Notes: generated by a model not told the origin, from the sequence alone. A stretch of 60,578 bases of DNA from Selenomonas sp. FOBRC6 (GCF_000286455.1 NZ_ALKG01000012.1:1-60578), one strand, 5' to 3'; shown: positions 49,489 to 58,953, counted from the stretch's first letter. Made by a program: numbers and translations.

Positions 49489-50726
49489 CGCGCCGCTCGT
49501 TTTTGCAGACTGCCATGAGCGCCATCCTCTCGATGGGCTTTGGCGGTCTCTTTTCGTCTCGTCCCGCTGCCGCTGCTGCCGAAAACATCCGTCATCTGCG
49601 CCAGATCGTTACGGCGCAGCCGATGCAGACGCGCATGATTGCGTGGGACAGTCCGCAGCTGCTCGAAAACGTGTGCGTTGAGCTGCGCCGCGCTGACGGG
49701 AAAGCGGAGCAATACATTCCTGCCTATCGGTATCTCTCAATGGATGGCGAGACACAGTTTATCTATCATGCAGAGATTCCCGTATCCGACGGCGCATCGT
49801 ACCGTGTGCTGCATGCAAACGAAGCAACGGCATGGATTCCACTCATACAGAGGAATGCAGATACGCCGACGCGCGCCCTCCTCTTCTCGGACAGTCAGTG
49901 CGGCGAAAGCTACGATGTGTGGCGCGATGTCTATCACGCGGCGTGGCAGCGTCACCCAGATGCGGACTTTGCCGCCATCGTCGGCGACCTCACGGACAAC
50001 GGCGAATCCGCATGGCATTGGCGCTCCTTCTTCGATGCGATGGAGAGCGCAGATGCTCCCCTCGCCCATCATGTCCATGTGCCCGTGCTCGGCAACCACG
50101 AATACTACGGGCTGAGCTGGACAGCCGTCCCGCCTGTGCGCTACCTATCTACATTCGCTCTGCCCGACAACGGGAGCACGGATTTTCGCGGACACTACTA
50201 CTCCTTCGACCTTGGCAGCGTGCACTGCATCGTGCTTGACACGCAGTTCCTCGAACTCGAGGGGCGCGGCGAGGCACTGAAACGCGAGCAGATGGACTGG
50301 CTTATACGCGACGCATCGGCAAGCACAGCACCGTGGAAGATTGTGCTTATGCACAAGGATATTCTGTCCTATGGGGAGTATCAGACAGAGCAAGAGACGC
50401 AACACGGCATCAGCGACGTGGGGCAGGTCTTCTTGGACACATTCGACACGCTCGGTATCAACCTCGTCGTCTCGGGACACGTCCATGCCTACCGCCGCCG
50501 ACAGCTCCATGCGCGGCAAACGGATGAACGCGGCACGCTCTACCTCCTCGCTGGGCCTGCGGGAAATGAGTATTTCGATGTTCCCGCCGAAGGCTATGAC
50601 CTCGCGGCAGGGTCAAATCCAGCGCCGTCCAACTATCTCTATATGGAGGCGGATGCGAAGCGGCTGCACATTCGCTGTGAAACAGTGCGCGGCACAATAC
50701 TTGATACTGCAGAACTGCATAAATAA
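49485..50726 (+). CDS. Exported calcineurin-like metallophosphoesterase
   Basis: A 413-aa protein with a twin-arginine-type signal (TRRSFLQTAMSAILSMG), cut near PAAAAA. A purple-acid-phosphatase-like N-terminal beta domain comes next, then the metallophosphoesterase core. Metal motifs are LFSDSQCG, VGDLTDNG, GNHEYYG and SGHVHAYRR in order. The first motif is D-x-Q rather than D-x-H, so the metal site may be modified. It is the last gene of the unit and is followed by a bidirectional terminator. Confidence 0.87.
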   Translation: MTRRSFLQTAMSAILSMGFGGLFSSRPAAAAAENIRHLRQIVTAQPMQTRMIAWDSPQLLENVCVELRRADGKAEQYIPAYRYLSMDGETQFIYHAEIPVSDGASYRVLHANEATAWIPLIQRNADTPTRALLFSDSQCGESYDVWRDVYHAAWQRHPDADFAAIVGDLTDNGESAWHWRSFFDAMESADAPLAHHVHVPVLGNHEYYGLSWTAVPPVRYLSTFALPDNGSTDFRGHYYSFDLGSVHCIVLDTQFLELEGRGEALKREQMDWLIRDASASTAPWKIVLMHKDILSYGEYQTEQETQHGISDVGQVFLDTFDTLGINLVVSGHVHAYRRRQLHARQTDERGTLYLLAGPAGNEYFDVPAEGYDLAAGSNPAPSNYLYMEADAKRLHIRCETVRGTILDTAELHK

Positions 50727-50730
50727 AACG

Positions 50731-50768
50731 GGGACTTCCTACAAAATTTTCGTAGGAAATCCCCATTT
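50731..50768. terminator. Bidirectional terminator
   Basis: GGGGACTTCCTACAAAA pairs with TTTTCGTAGGAAATCCCC; T-rich on the plus strand and TTTTATTT on the minus strand. Confidence 0.88.
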
Positions 50769-50790
50769 TTGATTTTCGTATCTTCTTGAC

Positions 50791-52116
50791 CTACACCGTA
50801 ACAATCCCAAGCACAATAGCAAAGAACAGCGAGATGATCGAGAGACCCCAGAGCCATGGCGCACAGAAGCGCAGCAGCTCCTTGATGGAGACACCCGCAA
50901 GTCCGCAGCAGAGGAAGGTCGTTGCAGCGTGCGGCGTGACGAGAACAGCGAAGTTCTTGCCGACGAGCATCGCGTTCGACATATTCTCAGGCGAAATGCC
51001 GTATTGCTCACCGACGCCGATCGCAAGCGGCAGCAGTCCGAAGAAATACGGACTCGTACCGAGCATCATGCCGATCGGCACGGCAAAGATGCCCATGATA
51101 ATGTGGAAATACGGGCCGAGGACGCTCGGGATGAGCATGACGAGTGTCTCCGCCATGGCATCCATCATCTTCGTCCCCGTCAGAACGCCGAGGAAGACGC
51201 CCGAGGCGAGCAGTATCATGGGCACGCCGAGTGCCTCACCTGCATGCGCCTTGATGCGCTTGCCCTGCATCTTCGGGTCGGGGAAGTTCACAATGAGGGC
51301 GAGCGATAGTCCGATCATGAATGCGGCGTACAGCTGGATCTTCGTAAAGCAGAGGAGGGCGATGACGCCGACCGTGAGGAACAGGTTGAACCAGAAGAGC
51401 TTCGGACGCTTGAGCGCGGCGGCTTCCTCATCGGAAATCTGATGCGCCGAGGACGCATCCTCATCCAGCTCCGCAGCCTTGCCTGTCGGATGCAGACCCG
51501 CGCCGCGCCGCTTTTCCAGAACGCCCATGAATGCCGCAAAGATGAGCACCATGATGATACCGACAATCTGCAGCGGAATGAGCGTATGCCAGAGAGCGTT
51601 GACATCGGTGTTCAGAATGACGCCGACGCGTGCGACCGGGCCGCCCCACGGCAGGAGGTTCATAATACTCATGGCAGCGCCGATGATGACGCAGAGCACG
51701 ACGGGGCGGATGTGCAGCTTCTTGTAGATCGGCAGCATCGCGGGAATCGTCACGAGGAGTGTCGCGGCGAGCGCGCCGTCGAGATGGGCAATCGTCGCAA
51801 TACAAGCAGTCGCCACTGTGACCAGGATGACGTTCGATCCCGCATGCTTCACGAGAAAGTCGACCAACGGGTCGAAGAGTCCAACCTCCGACATGATTGA
51901 GAAGTAGACGATGGAGAAGATAAAGAGCACGGCGACCGGCATGGTCGTTGTAACGCCAGTCTTCATGAACTCCGCAATCTGCGTGAAGTCAAATCCGCAG
52001 ACAACGGCGCAGAGGATCGGCACGATGACGAAGATCGGCGTCGGATGTGCCTTGGACTGCAGCAGCAGGTAGATGATCAAAAAGATCATTACAAAGCCTG
52101 TGATGGCTAATAACAT
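50791..52116 (-). CDS. Citrate transporter, CitMHS family
   Basis: A 441-aa, about 12-span transporter that imports citrate, often as a metal complex, with protons. Typical segments are FDFTQIAEFMKTGVTTTMPVAVLFIFSI, IAHLDGALAATLLVTIPAMLPIYKKL and NLLPWGGPVARV. It is encoded 27 bases after citG and completes the citrate lyase operon. The counter-ion (Mg, Ca or other) cannot be told from the sequence. Confidence 0.9.
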   Translation of the reverse strand: MLLAITGFVMIFLIIYLLLQSKAHPTPIFVIVPILCAVVCGFDFTQIAEFMKTGVTTTMPVAVLFIFSIVYFSIMSEVGLFDPLVDFLVKHAGSNVILVTVATACIATIAHLDGALAATLLVTIPAMLPIYKKLHIRPVVLCVIIGAAMSIMNLLPWGGPVARVGVILNTDVNALWHTLIPLQIVGIIMVLIFAAFMGVLEKRRGAGLHPTGKAAELDEDASSAHQISDEEAAALKRPKLFWFNLFLTVGVIALLCFTKIQLYAAFMIGLSLALIVNFPDPKMQGKRIKAHAGEALGVPMILLASGVFLGVLTGTKMMDAMAETLVMLIPSVLGPYFHIIMGIFAVPIGMMLGTSPYFFGLLPLAIGVGEQYGISPENMSNAMLVGKNFAVLVTPHAATTFLCCGLAGVSIKELLRFCAPWLWGLSIISLFFAIVLGIVTV

Positions 52117-52143
52117 GAAAAACCCTCCATTCCAAAAGTTGTT

Positions 52144-53037
52144 TCACGTTTCCTTAAACCGTTCGAACTGCTCTATTTCGTAGAGAAAATGTGTGAGTGC
52201 AACGAGATCCGCCGAACCGCCGGGGCTGACCCAAGCGGCAATCAGCTGTGCATCGAATGCCGTAACCGCCGCGCGCCCTGCCTCCGTGCCCATCCCCCCA
52301 AGTCCGACAATGCGGGCGGCCTCCGCCTGCACGCACTGCAGCATGGCAAGGTCATGACGGCCGAGGATGTTCGTGTCCATATTGTGCGCCATGAGGACGA
52401 GGAGGACATCAACAAGTGCATCGTTCAGCGGCATTCCCTCCGCTCTGCGCGTGCGGTAGAGCGGCAACGCATGCTCTTTCACGAGCGGGAATCCCGCCTC
52501 CGCCTCACCGCGTACGCCCGTGAGGCCGTAGGTGAGATAGGCTGCCTGCCCCTTTGTCGCAGGCACGGCATTCTTTGCAAGCGTACCATAATCCGCGCGG
52601 CATAGTCCCGTGCAGATCGTCCGCGCAGCGTCGAGCAATCGATTCGCCGTCAGCGGCTCGCCGTGTGCGCCGAGCCAGCCCGCCGCACCGAGCAGGATGC
52701 CGAAGCTGAAGACCGCGCCCTTGTGCGTGTTCACGCCCCCCGTGTGTGCATACATCGCGGATTCTGCCGTGCGTCCGAGCGGGCGCAGGACAAAGAGCAG
52801 CGTCTCCAAACTGCCCCCATGCTCCGCACCTGCACGCACAAACGCCGTGAAGTGTGGAGCAAGTGCCGCCGCCGAGCGTTGAAAGGTGAAGAAGTCCATG
52901 TCGGCGTGCGCCCCATTATTCGCACGGTCGACAAGCCCCGGCTTCGGCGTTGCCGCCACCTCGACAAGCAGCGACTCAACGGCATAGGATGCTATGCGCT
53001 CCGCATCGCACCTGCGCCCTTCCAAGACCGTACTCAA
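52144..53037 (-). CDS. citG: Triphosphoribosyl-dephospho-CoA synthase
   Basis: Makes the precursor of the citrate lyase prosthetic group from ATP and dephospho-CoA. The 297-aa protein has TPKPGLVDRANNGAHADMDFFTF (about 31-53), GGVNTHKGAVFSFG (about 99-112) and the C-terminal region of the family. The start is a TTG (MSTVLEG) overlapping the citF stop by 3 bases. citX is encoded separately, unlike in species where citX and citG are fused. Confidence 0.92.
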   Translation of the reverse strand: MSTVLEGRRCDAERIASYAVESLLVEVAATPKPGLVDRANNGAHADMDFFTFQRSAAALAPHFTAFVRAGAEHGGSLETLLFVLRPLGRTAESAMYAHTGGVNTHKGAVFSFGILLGAAGWLGAHGEPLTANRLLDAARTICTGLCRADYGTLAKNAVPATKGQAAYLTYGLTGVRGEAEAGFPLVKEHALPLYRTRRAEGMPLNDALVDVLLVLMAHNMDTNILGRHDLAMLQCVQAEAARIVGLGGMGTEAGRAAVTAFDAQLIAAWVSPGGSADLVALTHFLYEIEQFERFKET

Positions 53038-54596
53038 AGCACGAGCGGCTTGATCTTGCGCACAACGTCGAGGATTGTTCCGTCACGCGCCTCGAGAACG
53101 GCGATGACCTGATCCTCCCATTCGAGCTCGTCCGGCTCGCCCACGAGGCTGTATGCCTTCTCCTGCAGCGCCTCGATGGTTGTATGCGCGATGCCTGCCT
53201 CATCCAGACATTCGATGAGATCCGCGCGCGCGGGATTGACGGCGATGCCGTAGTCCGTCACAAGCACATCCACGCAGTCCCCCGGCGTGGTGACAGTGAC
53301 GACCTTCTTGCAGACCGTCGCCATGCGTCCGCGCACAAGCGGCGTCACAATGATGCAGCATTTGCTCCCCGCCGCCGTGTCGGGATGTCCGCCCGGCGCG
53401 CCGCGCAGCACGCCGTCCGAGCCGGTCAGCACGTTGACGTTGAAGTCTGTGTCAATCTCGAGCGCCGCAAGCACAACGAAGTCGAGTTTGTTCACATATG
53501 CGCCCTTGTTCGCGGGGTTTGCATACTCGCTCGTAGAGATCTCGAGATGCTTGTCGGGATGCGCCGCAAGATGCGCAATCGCCTTCGTATCGAAATCCTG
53601 CGTATCGAGCAGCTTGCGCACGAGCCCCTTGTCCATGAGGTCGCAAATGTTGCCGCCCATACCGCCGAGCGCAAAGCCCATCTCGATGTTGCGTTCGCGC
53701 ATATAGTCCTCGAGATAGCGATTGACCACAAGAGAGGGACCGCCGACGCCCGTCTGGAAGGAGAAGCCGTCCTTGAAGTACGGTGTCGCCGCCATGATCT
53801 TCGCGCAGTTCTCTGCCATCATCAGATTGCGCGGATCTTCCGTCACGCGCGCTTCCTTCGTGCCGATCTTCTTCGGGTCGCCGATCTCGTCCACCACAAC
53901 AACATAGTCCACGTCGATGGATGGAATCGAGGCGGGTGAGTTCGGGAACGGCACGAGCGTGTCCGTTACAACGACAACATGATCCGCATAGCGCGAGTCT
54001 GCAACGGCATAGCCGAGCGTGCCGCAGTTGTTCTTCCCGCCCGTGCCGTTCGCGTTGCCGTAATCATCCGAGGCCGATGCCGCGATGAACGTGATGTCAA
54101 TATGGAGTTCGCCCGTCTCAATCGCGCGCGGCCGGCCGCCGTGACTGCGGACGATTGCGGGGGTTTTCAGCTTGCCCGCCGAGATGACCTCTCCGATGCG
54201 CCCGCGCACGCCCGAGGACTGGATGCCGATGATCTTCCCTTCCTCGATGTATTCCGCAAGCAGATCCTGCGCACTTCCGAGTGATGTGGTCGCAACCGTC
54301 AGATCCTTCAGCCCCATCTCCTCCACGAGCACCTTCATGACCATGCTCGTTACATAGTCACCGTTGCGGAAGGCGTGGTGAAAGGACACGGTCATGCCGT
54401 CATGCGCGCCGCATTTCTCGCACGCCTCGCGGATGGAGGCGAGCACCTTGGACGCCTGCGGTTTCTCCGCGCGGCGCACGGTCGGTCCCGCCTTGTGGAA
54501 GGTCTTGCCGTCCATGTAGTATTTTCCCTGATAGACCTCCTTGCCCCCGACAAGAAGTTCCTCCGGAATCTCTCTGCCCACTGCGTTTTTCATCAC
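53034..54596 (-). CDS. citF: Citrate lyase alpha subunit (citrate:acetyl-ACP transferase)
   Basis: Transfers citrate onto the acyl-carrier subunit in exchange for acetate. The 520-aa protein begins MMKNAVGREIPEELLVGGKEVYQGKYY. It carries family segments such as DVLVTDYGIAVNPAR and FQTGVGGPSLVVNRYL, with the latter in the active-site region. It lies 9 bases after citE, so the lyase subunits are co-translated. Confidence 0.95.
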   Translation of the reverse strand: MMKNAVGREIPEELLVGGKEVYQGKYYMDGKTFHKAGPTVRRAEKPQASKVLASIREACEKCGAHDGMTVSFHHAFRNGDYVTSMVMKVLVEEMGLKDLTVATTSLGSAQDLLAEYIEEGKIIGIQSSGVRGRIGEVISAGKLKTPAIVRSHGGRPRAIETGELHIDITFIAASASDDYGNANGTGGKNNCGTLGYAVADSRYADHVVVVTDTLVPFPNSPASIPSIDVDYVVVVDEIGDPKKIGTKEARVTEDPRNLMMAENCAKIMAATPYFKDGFSFQTGVGGPSLVVNRYLEDYMRERNIEMGFALGGMGGNICDLMDKGLVRKLLDTQDFDTKAIAHLAAHPDKHLEISTSEYANPANKGAYVNKLDFVVLAALEIDTDFNVNVLTGSDGVLRGAPGGHPDTAAGSKCCIIVTPLVRGRMATVCKKVVTVTTPGDCVDVLVTDYGIAVNPARADLIECLDEAGIAHTTIEALQEKAYSLVGEPDELEWEDQVIAVLEARDGTILDVVRKIKPLVL

Positions 54597-54605
54597 TGCA
54601 CCCCC

Positions 54606-55517
54606 TTATAAATCCCCGTGATAGACGCCGCACGCCTTCGCGAGTGCAATCACGCGTTGCGCGTCCTCGATGAAGGGGATGTCGACCATCTTGCCGTTGA
54701 CCGTATACACGCCGACGCCCTGCTTCGACTGCTCCTCGAAGCTGCGCACATAGAGCTCTGCCGTCGCGATTTCCTTCTCCGTCGGTGCAAAGGTCTTGTG
54801 CACATAGGCAATCTGGCGCGGGTTGATGAGGCTCTTGCCGTCAAATCCCATCGCGCGGTCAAGCTCCACCTCCGCACGGAAGCCCTCCTCGTCGTCGAGT
54901 GCCGTGAACACCGTGTCAAAGCACTGAATGCCCGCCTCGCGCGCCGCGAGCAGCATGAGGCTGCGCGCCGTGTTGATCTCGATGCCGCTGCGCTCGGGAC
55001 GGACGTGCATACTCTTGCGGAAATCGCCGCCCGAGATGGCGACGCCGAGCATGCGCTCCGACGCCTGGCAGATCTCGCGCGCATTGAGGATGCCCTTCGG
55101 GCTTTCGAGCGCCGCCATGAGCAGCGTCCGCCCCTCCTCGACGCCGAATTCCCTCTCTGCCGCAAGGACGTGTTCCTCGATCTGTCTCACATCGTCCGCA
55201 CTCTCGCATTTGGCGATGCGCACGCCGTCCACGCCGCCCGCGACGCAGACGCGGACATCCTCCTGCCAGTGCGACGTCTCGAGTCCGTTCATGCGGACAA
55301 GTACCTCGGTCTCGCCGTAGTCGATGCTCTTCAGCGCGTGATAGAGTGAGAAGCGCGCCGCATCCTTCTGGTTCTCCGCGACGGCATCCTCGAGGTCGAG
55401 GATGATGCTGTCCACACCGTAGATGTAGGCATCCTTGATGAGTCCCGGACGCTGCGCATTCATGAACATCATCGTACGGCGCAGACGGAACCGCTCCGGC
55501 CTTGGTCTTGGAATCAT
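54606..55517 (-). CDS. citE: Citrate lyase beta subunit
   Basis: Cleaves citryl-ACP to acetyl-ACP and oxaloacetate. The 303-aa TIM barrel has FMNAQRPGLIKDAYIYGVDSIILDLEDAV (metal and substrate site), RMNGLETSHWQED and LLMAALESPKGILNA. The ATG at 55517 overlaps the citD stop, whereas the longer frame would run through citD. Length is typical. Confidence 0.94.
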   Translation of the reverse strand: MIPRPRPERFRLRRTMMFMNAQRPGLIKDAYIYGVDSIILDLEDAVAENQKDAARFSLYHALKSIDYGETEVLVRMNGLETSHWQEDVRVCVAGGVDGVRIAKCESADDVRQIEEHVLAAEREFGVEEGRTLLMAALESPKGILNAREICQASERMLGVAISGGDFRKSMHVRPERSGIEINTARSLMLLAAREAGIQCFDTVFTALDDEEGFRAEVELDRAMGFDGKSLINPRQIAYVHKTFAPTEKEIATAELYVRSFEEQSKQGVGVYTVNGKMVDIPFIEDAQRVIALAKACGVYHGDL

Positions 55518-55816
55518 TGAATCACACCTCCCCACGGAACATTCTTGTCGGATACGCCGGCGCTGCGGAAGACCGCACACTCCACGCGCGCACGAATCGT
55601 GCAGTCAAGCGCCCCCTTGTCCACGACCTGAACGCGCGCGGACGTTACATCGAGACGCTGCAGCGTTTCGAGTACTGTCTGCCGAATGGCGCGCCCGTAC
55701 TGGTTCATCACGCTGCTCTCCAGATGAAGTTCGATTTCGCCCGTGCCCGGCTCGACGGTGACCTGCACATCGCTGGATTCCAGCGTCCCCGCCATCGCGG
55801 GTTTTTCAATCTGCAT
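55514..55816 (-). CDS. citD: Citrate lyase acyl carrier protein (gamma subunit)
   Basis: A 100-aa subunit that carries the 2'-(5''-phosphoribosyl)-3'-dephospho-CoA group on Ser14 in GTLESSD. It begins MQIEKPAMAGTLESSDV, as in other CitD proteins. AGGAGG precedes the start. It is the first gene of the operon and overlaps citE by 4 bases. Confidence 0.95.
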   Translation of the reverse strand: MQIEKPAMAGTLESSDVQVTVEPGTGEIELHLESSVMNQYGRAIRQTVLETLQRLDVTSARVQVVDKGALDCTIRARVECAVFRSAGVSDKNVPWGGVIQ

Positions 55817-55935
55817 AGAGACTCCTCCTTGCTTTCATTTATGGTATCATAATAACAGGAAGAACGATTCCCTGTAAACGTATCCATTTTTCAATCCGCG
55901 CCATGCAAAAAAGGAATGCTTCTCTCACATTTTTC

Positions 55936-55954
55936 AATCACAAAAGCGATGATT
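55936..55954. promoter_or_regulatory. LysR-type operator candidate between citD and lysR
   Basis: AATCA-N9-TGATT is an inverted repeat with the spacing of LysR-family sites. It lies just upstream of the TATAAT (about 55961-55966) of the regulator gene, in the divergent region of 193 bases. Confidence 0.5.
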
Positions 55955-56009
55955 GTCATGATATAATAAACGCAAAGTATGTCTCTCGCACCACAAGAAG
56001 GAGGAGCAC

Positions 56010-56885
56010 ATGGATACGCAGGACATCCAGCTGCTTATGACCCTGCAAAGGACGAGCAATATCACGCGCGCCGCAGAGGAAGTGTATACGACGCAATCCT
56101 CCGTGTCCAAGCGCATCCGTCAGCTCGAAAAGGAGCTCGGCGTCATCCTCGTCCTTCGTTCGCGGCAGGGCATCCAGTTCACGCCGGCGGGCGAGATCGT
56201 CCTGCGCCATCTTAAGGCGATCACGCGCGAGCTGAACACGATGAATCAGGAACTCAATGACGCGCAGGGCATCATCTCGGGCACGCTGCGCGTCGGTGTG
56301 TCGATCAACTATGCGATGTATCGCCTCCCGCCCCTCCTGCGCCGCTATCAGGAGCACTATCCACTCGTGCACACGCAGACGATCATCGAGGTCAGTCAAA
56401 AGATCTTCTCCATGTTCATCGCAGGGAAAATGGAGCTGGCAATCGTGCGCGGGGAATACTCCGACTGGGACGGGCCGCGCATCCTGCTCGATCGCGAGCC
56501 GGTCTGCATCATCACATCTCGGGAACACGAACAGATGCCGCTCGGCGCACTCCCGCAGGTCATCCGCAAAGCCGATCTGGAGATGGAACGCGACACGGCG
56601 CTCTGGCGCCGGGAAAACAAGATTCCCACGGCGCAGAATCAGATTTTTGCCAATAACACGGCGACCTGCATCGAGATGGTGCGGCAGGGACTCGGCTGGG
56701 GCATCGTGCCCGCGATCTGCCTCGCGCATTTTGACGGGTGCGTGCGCCCCATGTACTTTGCGGACGGGCGTCCGCTCATGCGTTCGACCTATCTGCTCTA
56801 CACCGAGCAAAGCGCCGCCCTGCCGCAGATCCGCGCCTTTATCACGCTGCTGGAGCAGGGGAAGCCCCTGCTTCCCCACGCATAG
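56010..56885 (+). CDS. LysR-family transcriptional regulator, probable citrate-operon activator
   Basis: A 291-aa regulator. The N-terminal helix-turn-helix is in NITRAAEEVYTTQSSVSKRIRQLEKELG (about 17-44). The effector domain follows, starting near residue 90 (GTLRVGVSINYAMYRLPPLL). It is divergent to citD and upstream of citC, so it most likely senses citrate or a product and controls both arms. AAGGAGG precedes the ATG. Citrate operons of enterobacteria use a two-component system instead. Confidence 0.88.
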   Translation: MDTQDIQLLMTLQRTSNITRAAEEVYTTQSSVSKRIRQLEKELGVILVLRSRQGIQFTPAGEIVLRHLKAITRELNTMNQELNDAQGIISGTLRVGVSINYAMYRLPPLLRRYQEHYPLVHTQTIIEVSQKIFSMFIAGKMELAIVRGEYSDWDGPRILLDREPVCIITSREHEQMPLGALPQVIRKADLEMERDTALWRRENKIPTAQNQIFANNTATCIEMVRQGLGWGIVPAICLAHFDGCVRPMYFADGRPLMRSTYLLYTEQSAALPQIRAFITLLEQGKPLLPHA

Positions 56886-56893
56886 GAGGAACT

Positions 56894-57931
56894 ATGATCT
56901 CTACCATCTACCCATCCGACTGCGCGGGTATGGCGCGCGTACGCGCCCTGCTCGAAAAGGAAGACCTGCGCATGGATGCAAACCTCGACTACACCTGCGC
57001 CGTCCTCGACGACGCGGGTGCGGTCATCGCCACGGGCAGCTGCTGCGGGAACACGCTGCGCTGCTTCGCGGTTGATGGCGAACATCAGGGAGAGGGGCTC
57101 CTGAACGAAGTCCTCACCCACCTCATGGCGGTCCAGCAGGAGCGCGGCAATGCCGCCGTCTTCCTCTACACGAAGGGATCGGCGGCACGCTTCTTTCGCG
57201 ACCTCGGCTTTCATGAGATTGCGCACGTGTCCGACACGATTGTCTTTCTCGAAAACAGGCGGTGGGGCTTCTCCGACTATCTGAAGCAGCTGCAAAAAGA
57301 GACGCCGAGCGCAGCGGGAACAGCCGCAGCCATCGTTATGAATGCAAACCCGTTCACCCTCGGTCATCTCTATCTCGTGGAGTGCGCCGCCGCAGAGAGT
57401 GACCTCCTGCATCTCTTTATCGTCAGCGAGGACGCGAGCCTCTTCCCCTTTGCCGTGCGTGAGCGACTTGTGTGCGCGGGGACGGCACATCTCAGCAACA
57501 TTGTCTATCACGCGACGGGTTCCTATATGATCAGTCAGGCGACCTTCCCGAGCTATTTTCAAAAGGACGAGGACGCCGTGATCCGCAGTCACGCGCAGCT
57601 CGATATCGCGGTGTTTGCGCGCATTGCCGCAGCGCTCTCCATCACGCGCCGCTATGTCGGTGCAGAGCAGGCGAGCCATGTCACCAGTCTCTACAATGAG
57701 ACGATGCTGCACGACCTCCCGCGCGCCGGCATCGAGTGCAGGGTCATCCCGCGCAAGGAGTACGGCGGCGCGCCAATCAGTGCCTCCACCGTGCGCCGCG
57801 CCATTCAGACGGGCGATATGGAGCTGCTCCCCGCCCTCCTGCCGCCGACGACGCTCGCCTTCCTCCAAAGCGAAGAAAGTGCCGCCATCCGCAAGAAGAT
57901 TGCGGAGGCGGCAGATGTCATACATTACTAA
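56894..57931 (+). CDS. citC: Citrate lyase ligase
   Basis: Acetylates the lyase acyl carrier with acetate and ATP, which activates the enzyme. The 345-aa protein has an N-terminal GNAT-like domain (about 1-130) and a nucleotidyltransferase domain with IVMNANPFTLGHLYLVE (HxGH-like, TLGH). ISASTVRRAIQTGDM near the C-terminus matches the conserved STxxR. The ATG at 56894 follows AGGAGG; the longer frame runs inside lysR. Confidence 0.93.
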   Translation: MISTIYPSDCAGMARVRALLEKEDLRMDANLDYTCAVLDDAGAVIATGSCCGNTLRCFAVDGEHQGEGLLNEVLTHLMAVQQERGNAAVFLYTKGSAARFFRDLGFHEIAHVSDTIVFLENRRWGFSDYLKQLQKETPSAAGTAAAIVMNANPFTLGHLYLVECAAAESDLLHLFIVSEDASLFPFAVRERLVCAGTAHLSNIVYHATGSYMISQATFPSYFQKDEDAVIRSHAQLDIAVFARIAAALSITRRYVGAEQASHVTSLYNETMLHDLPRAGIECRVIPRKEYGGAPISASTVRRAIQTGDMELLPALLPPTTLAFLQSEESAAIRKKIAEAADVIHY

Positions 57932-57967
57932 TGATTTTGATTCGTTCTGTACCCGAAAGGAGCTCCT

Positions 57968-58477
57968 GTGTTAAACGGTATTCCTGTAGAACTGCCCGCC
58001 ATGCTCGCCGCACGCGAGGAGCGCGCCTCACGTCAGGCAGCATGGCTGAAAGAATATGCCCGCCCCCTCCTCTCATTCACGCTCAACATTCCGGGGTCAA
58101 TCAAGACCTCCGCAGAGTTGCGGCGTGCATTCGAAGATGGGCGCGTCGCATTGGAGGGGCGGCTGCGCGCGGCACAGCTCCCCTGTATTGCGCAGATGGA
58201 GGTGCATAATGTCACGGGCGATGAGGCACTGCTTGCCATCGACGGAGACGCAGCAGAGATCAAGAGAATCTGCACCGAAATCGAGGAGCATCATCCGCTC
58301 GGCCGACTCTTCGACCTCGACGTCCTCGCGGCGGATGGCACGAAGCTCTCACGCCCCCTGCCGCGCCGCTGCCTCCTATGCACGGAGCAAGCGCAGGTCT
58401 GCGCACGCAGCCGCCGCCACTCCGTCGAGGAACTGACAGCGGAGATCGAGCGGCTCCTGACTGCATATCTATCATAA
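57968..58477 (+). CDS. citX: Apo-citrate lyase phosphoribosyl-dephospho-CoA transferase
   Basis: Attaches the prosthetic group made by CitG to CitD. The 169-aa protein shows the CitX core: LLSFTLNIPGSIKTS, HPLGRLFDLDVL and the Cys pair in RRCLLCTEQAQVCARSRRHSVEEL. The start is a GTG at 57968 with AAGGAG five bases upstream. It closes the lysR-citC-citX unit. Confidence 0.92.
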   Translation: MLNGIPVELPAMLAAREERASRQAAWLKEYARPLLSFTLNIPGSIKTSAELRRAFEDGRVALEGRLRAAQLPCIAQMEVHNVTGDEALLAIDGDAAEIKRICTEIEEHHPLGRLFDLDVLAADGTKLSRPLPRRCLLCTEQAQVCARSRRHSVEELTAEIERLLTAYLS

Positions 58478-58483
58478 AAATAG

Positions 58484-58528
58484 GAAAGCGCCCTGCAAGA
58501 GTGAGCCTTGCAGGGCGCTTTCCTATTT
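58484..58528. terminator. Bidirectional terminator after citX
   Basis: AGGAAAGCGCCCTGCAAG pairs with CTTGCAGGGCGCTTTCCT, with T-rich sequence after it on the plus strand. Confidence 0.88.
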
Positions 58529-58538
58529 ATTTCCCATT

Positions 58539-58859
58539 TTAATGACGCCACGGAGTACGCTTTTGGTAGTCCCGCTTGATGATCTTCACCGCCTGATCGT
58601 GACGCTTCTGCTCCTCCTTCATCGCGCGGTCATACTTCGCCTGATCGCCGTCGCGGCGGAACTCGAAGCGAATCTTGCGCACGTTCTGCTCATGCACACG
58701 ATCCTCTTCCTTCATGCGGAAGCTGTACTCGTTCGACGCCCCATTCTCATAGGAGAGCTGCTGAACGGGCTGCGCGGCCTCTGCAGACGGTGCTGCCGTC
58801 ATGATGCCGAGTCCAATCGCAGCAGCCAGAACCCCCGTGATATATGCCTTTTTCTTCAT
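58539..58859 (-). CDS. Small secreted charged protein
   Basis: A 106-aa protein with a clear signal peptide (MKKKAYITGVLAAAIGLG..., cut near PSAEA). A mature part of about 80 residues follows, dominated by Arg, Lys, Glu, Asp and His (RMKEEDRVHEQNVRKIRFEFRRDG...). The repeated DQA/RHDQAV pattern suggests a helix. I recognise no family. The ATG at 58859 is chosen because it gives a good signal sequence. Confidence 0.75.
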   Translation of the reverse strand: MKKKAYITGVLAAAIGLGIMTAAPSAEAAQPVQQLSYENGASNEYSFRMKEEDRVHEQNVRKIRFEFRRDGDQAKYDRAMKEEQKRHDQAVKIIKRDYQKRTPWRH

Positions 58860-58953
58860 ACTGATCGCCCCTTTTTCATATTGTCTCTGCCTCTGATACC
58901 CTACTGCTTTTTCTTTGGAGCGCATTTAAGAGGAGGTAAACAATGCGTTAAAG

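Noticed and set aside
56738-56893. Upstream extension of citC into lysR
   Set aside because: The ATG at 56894 has AGGAGG at ideal spacing and gives a protein of family length; the upstream codons lie inside lysR.
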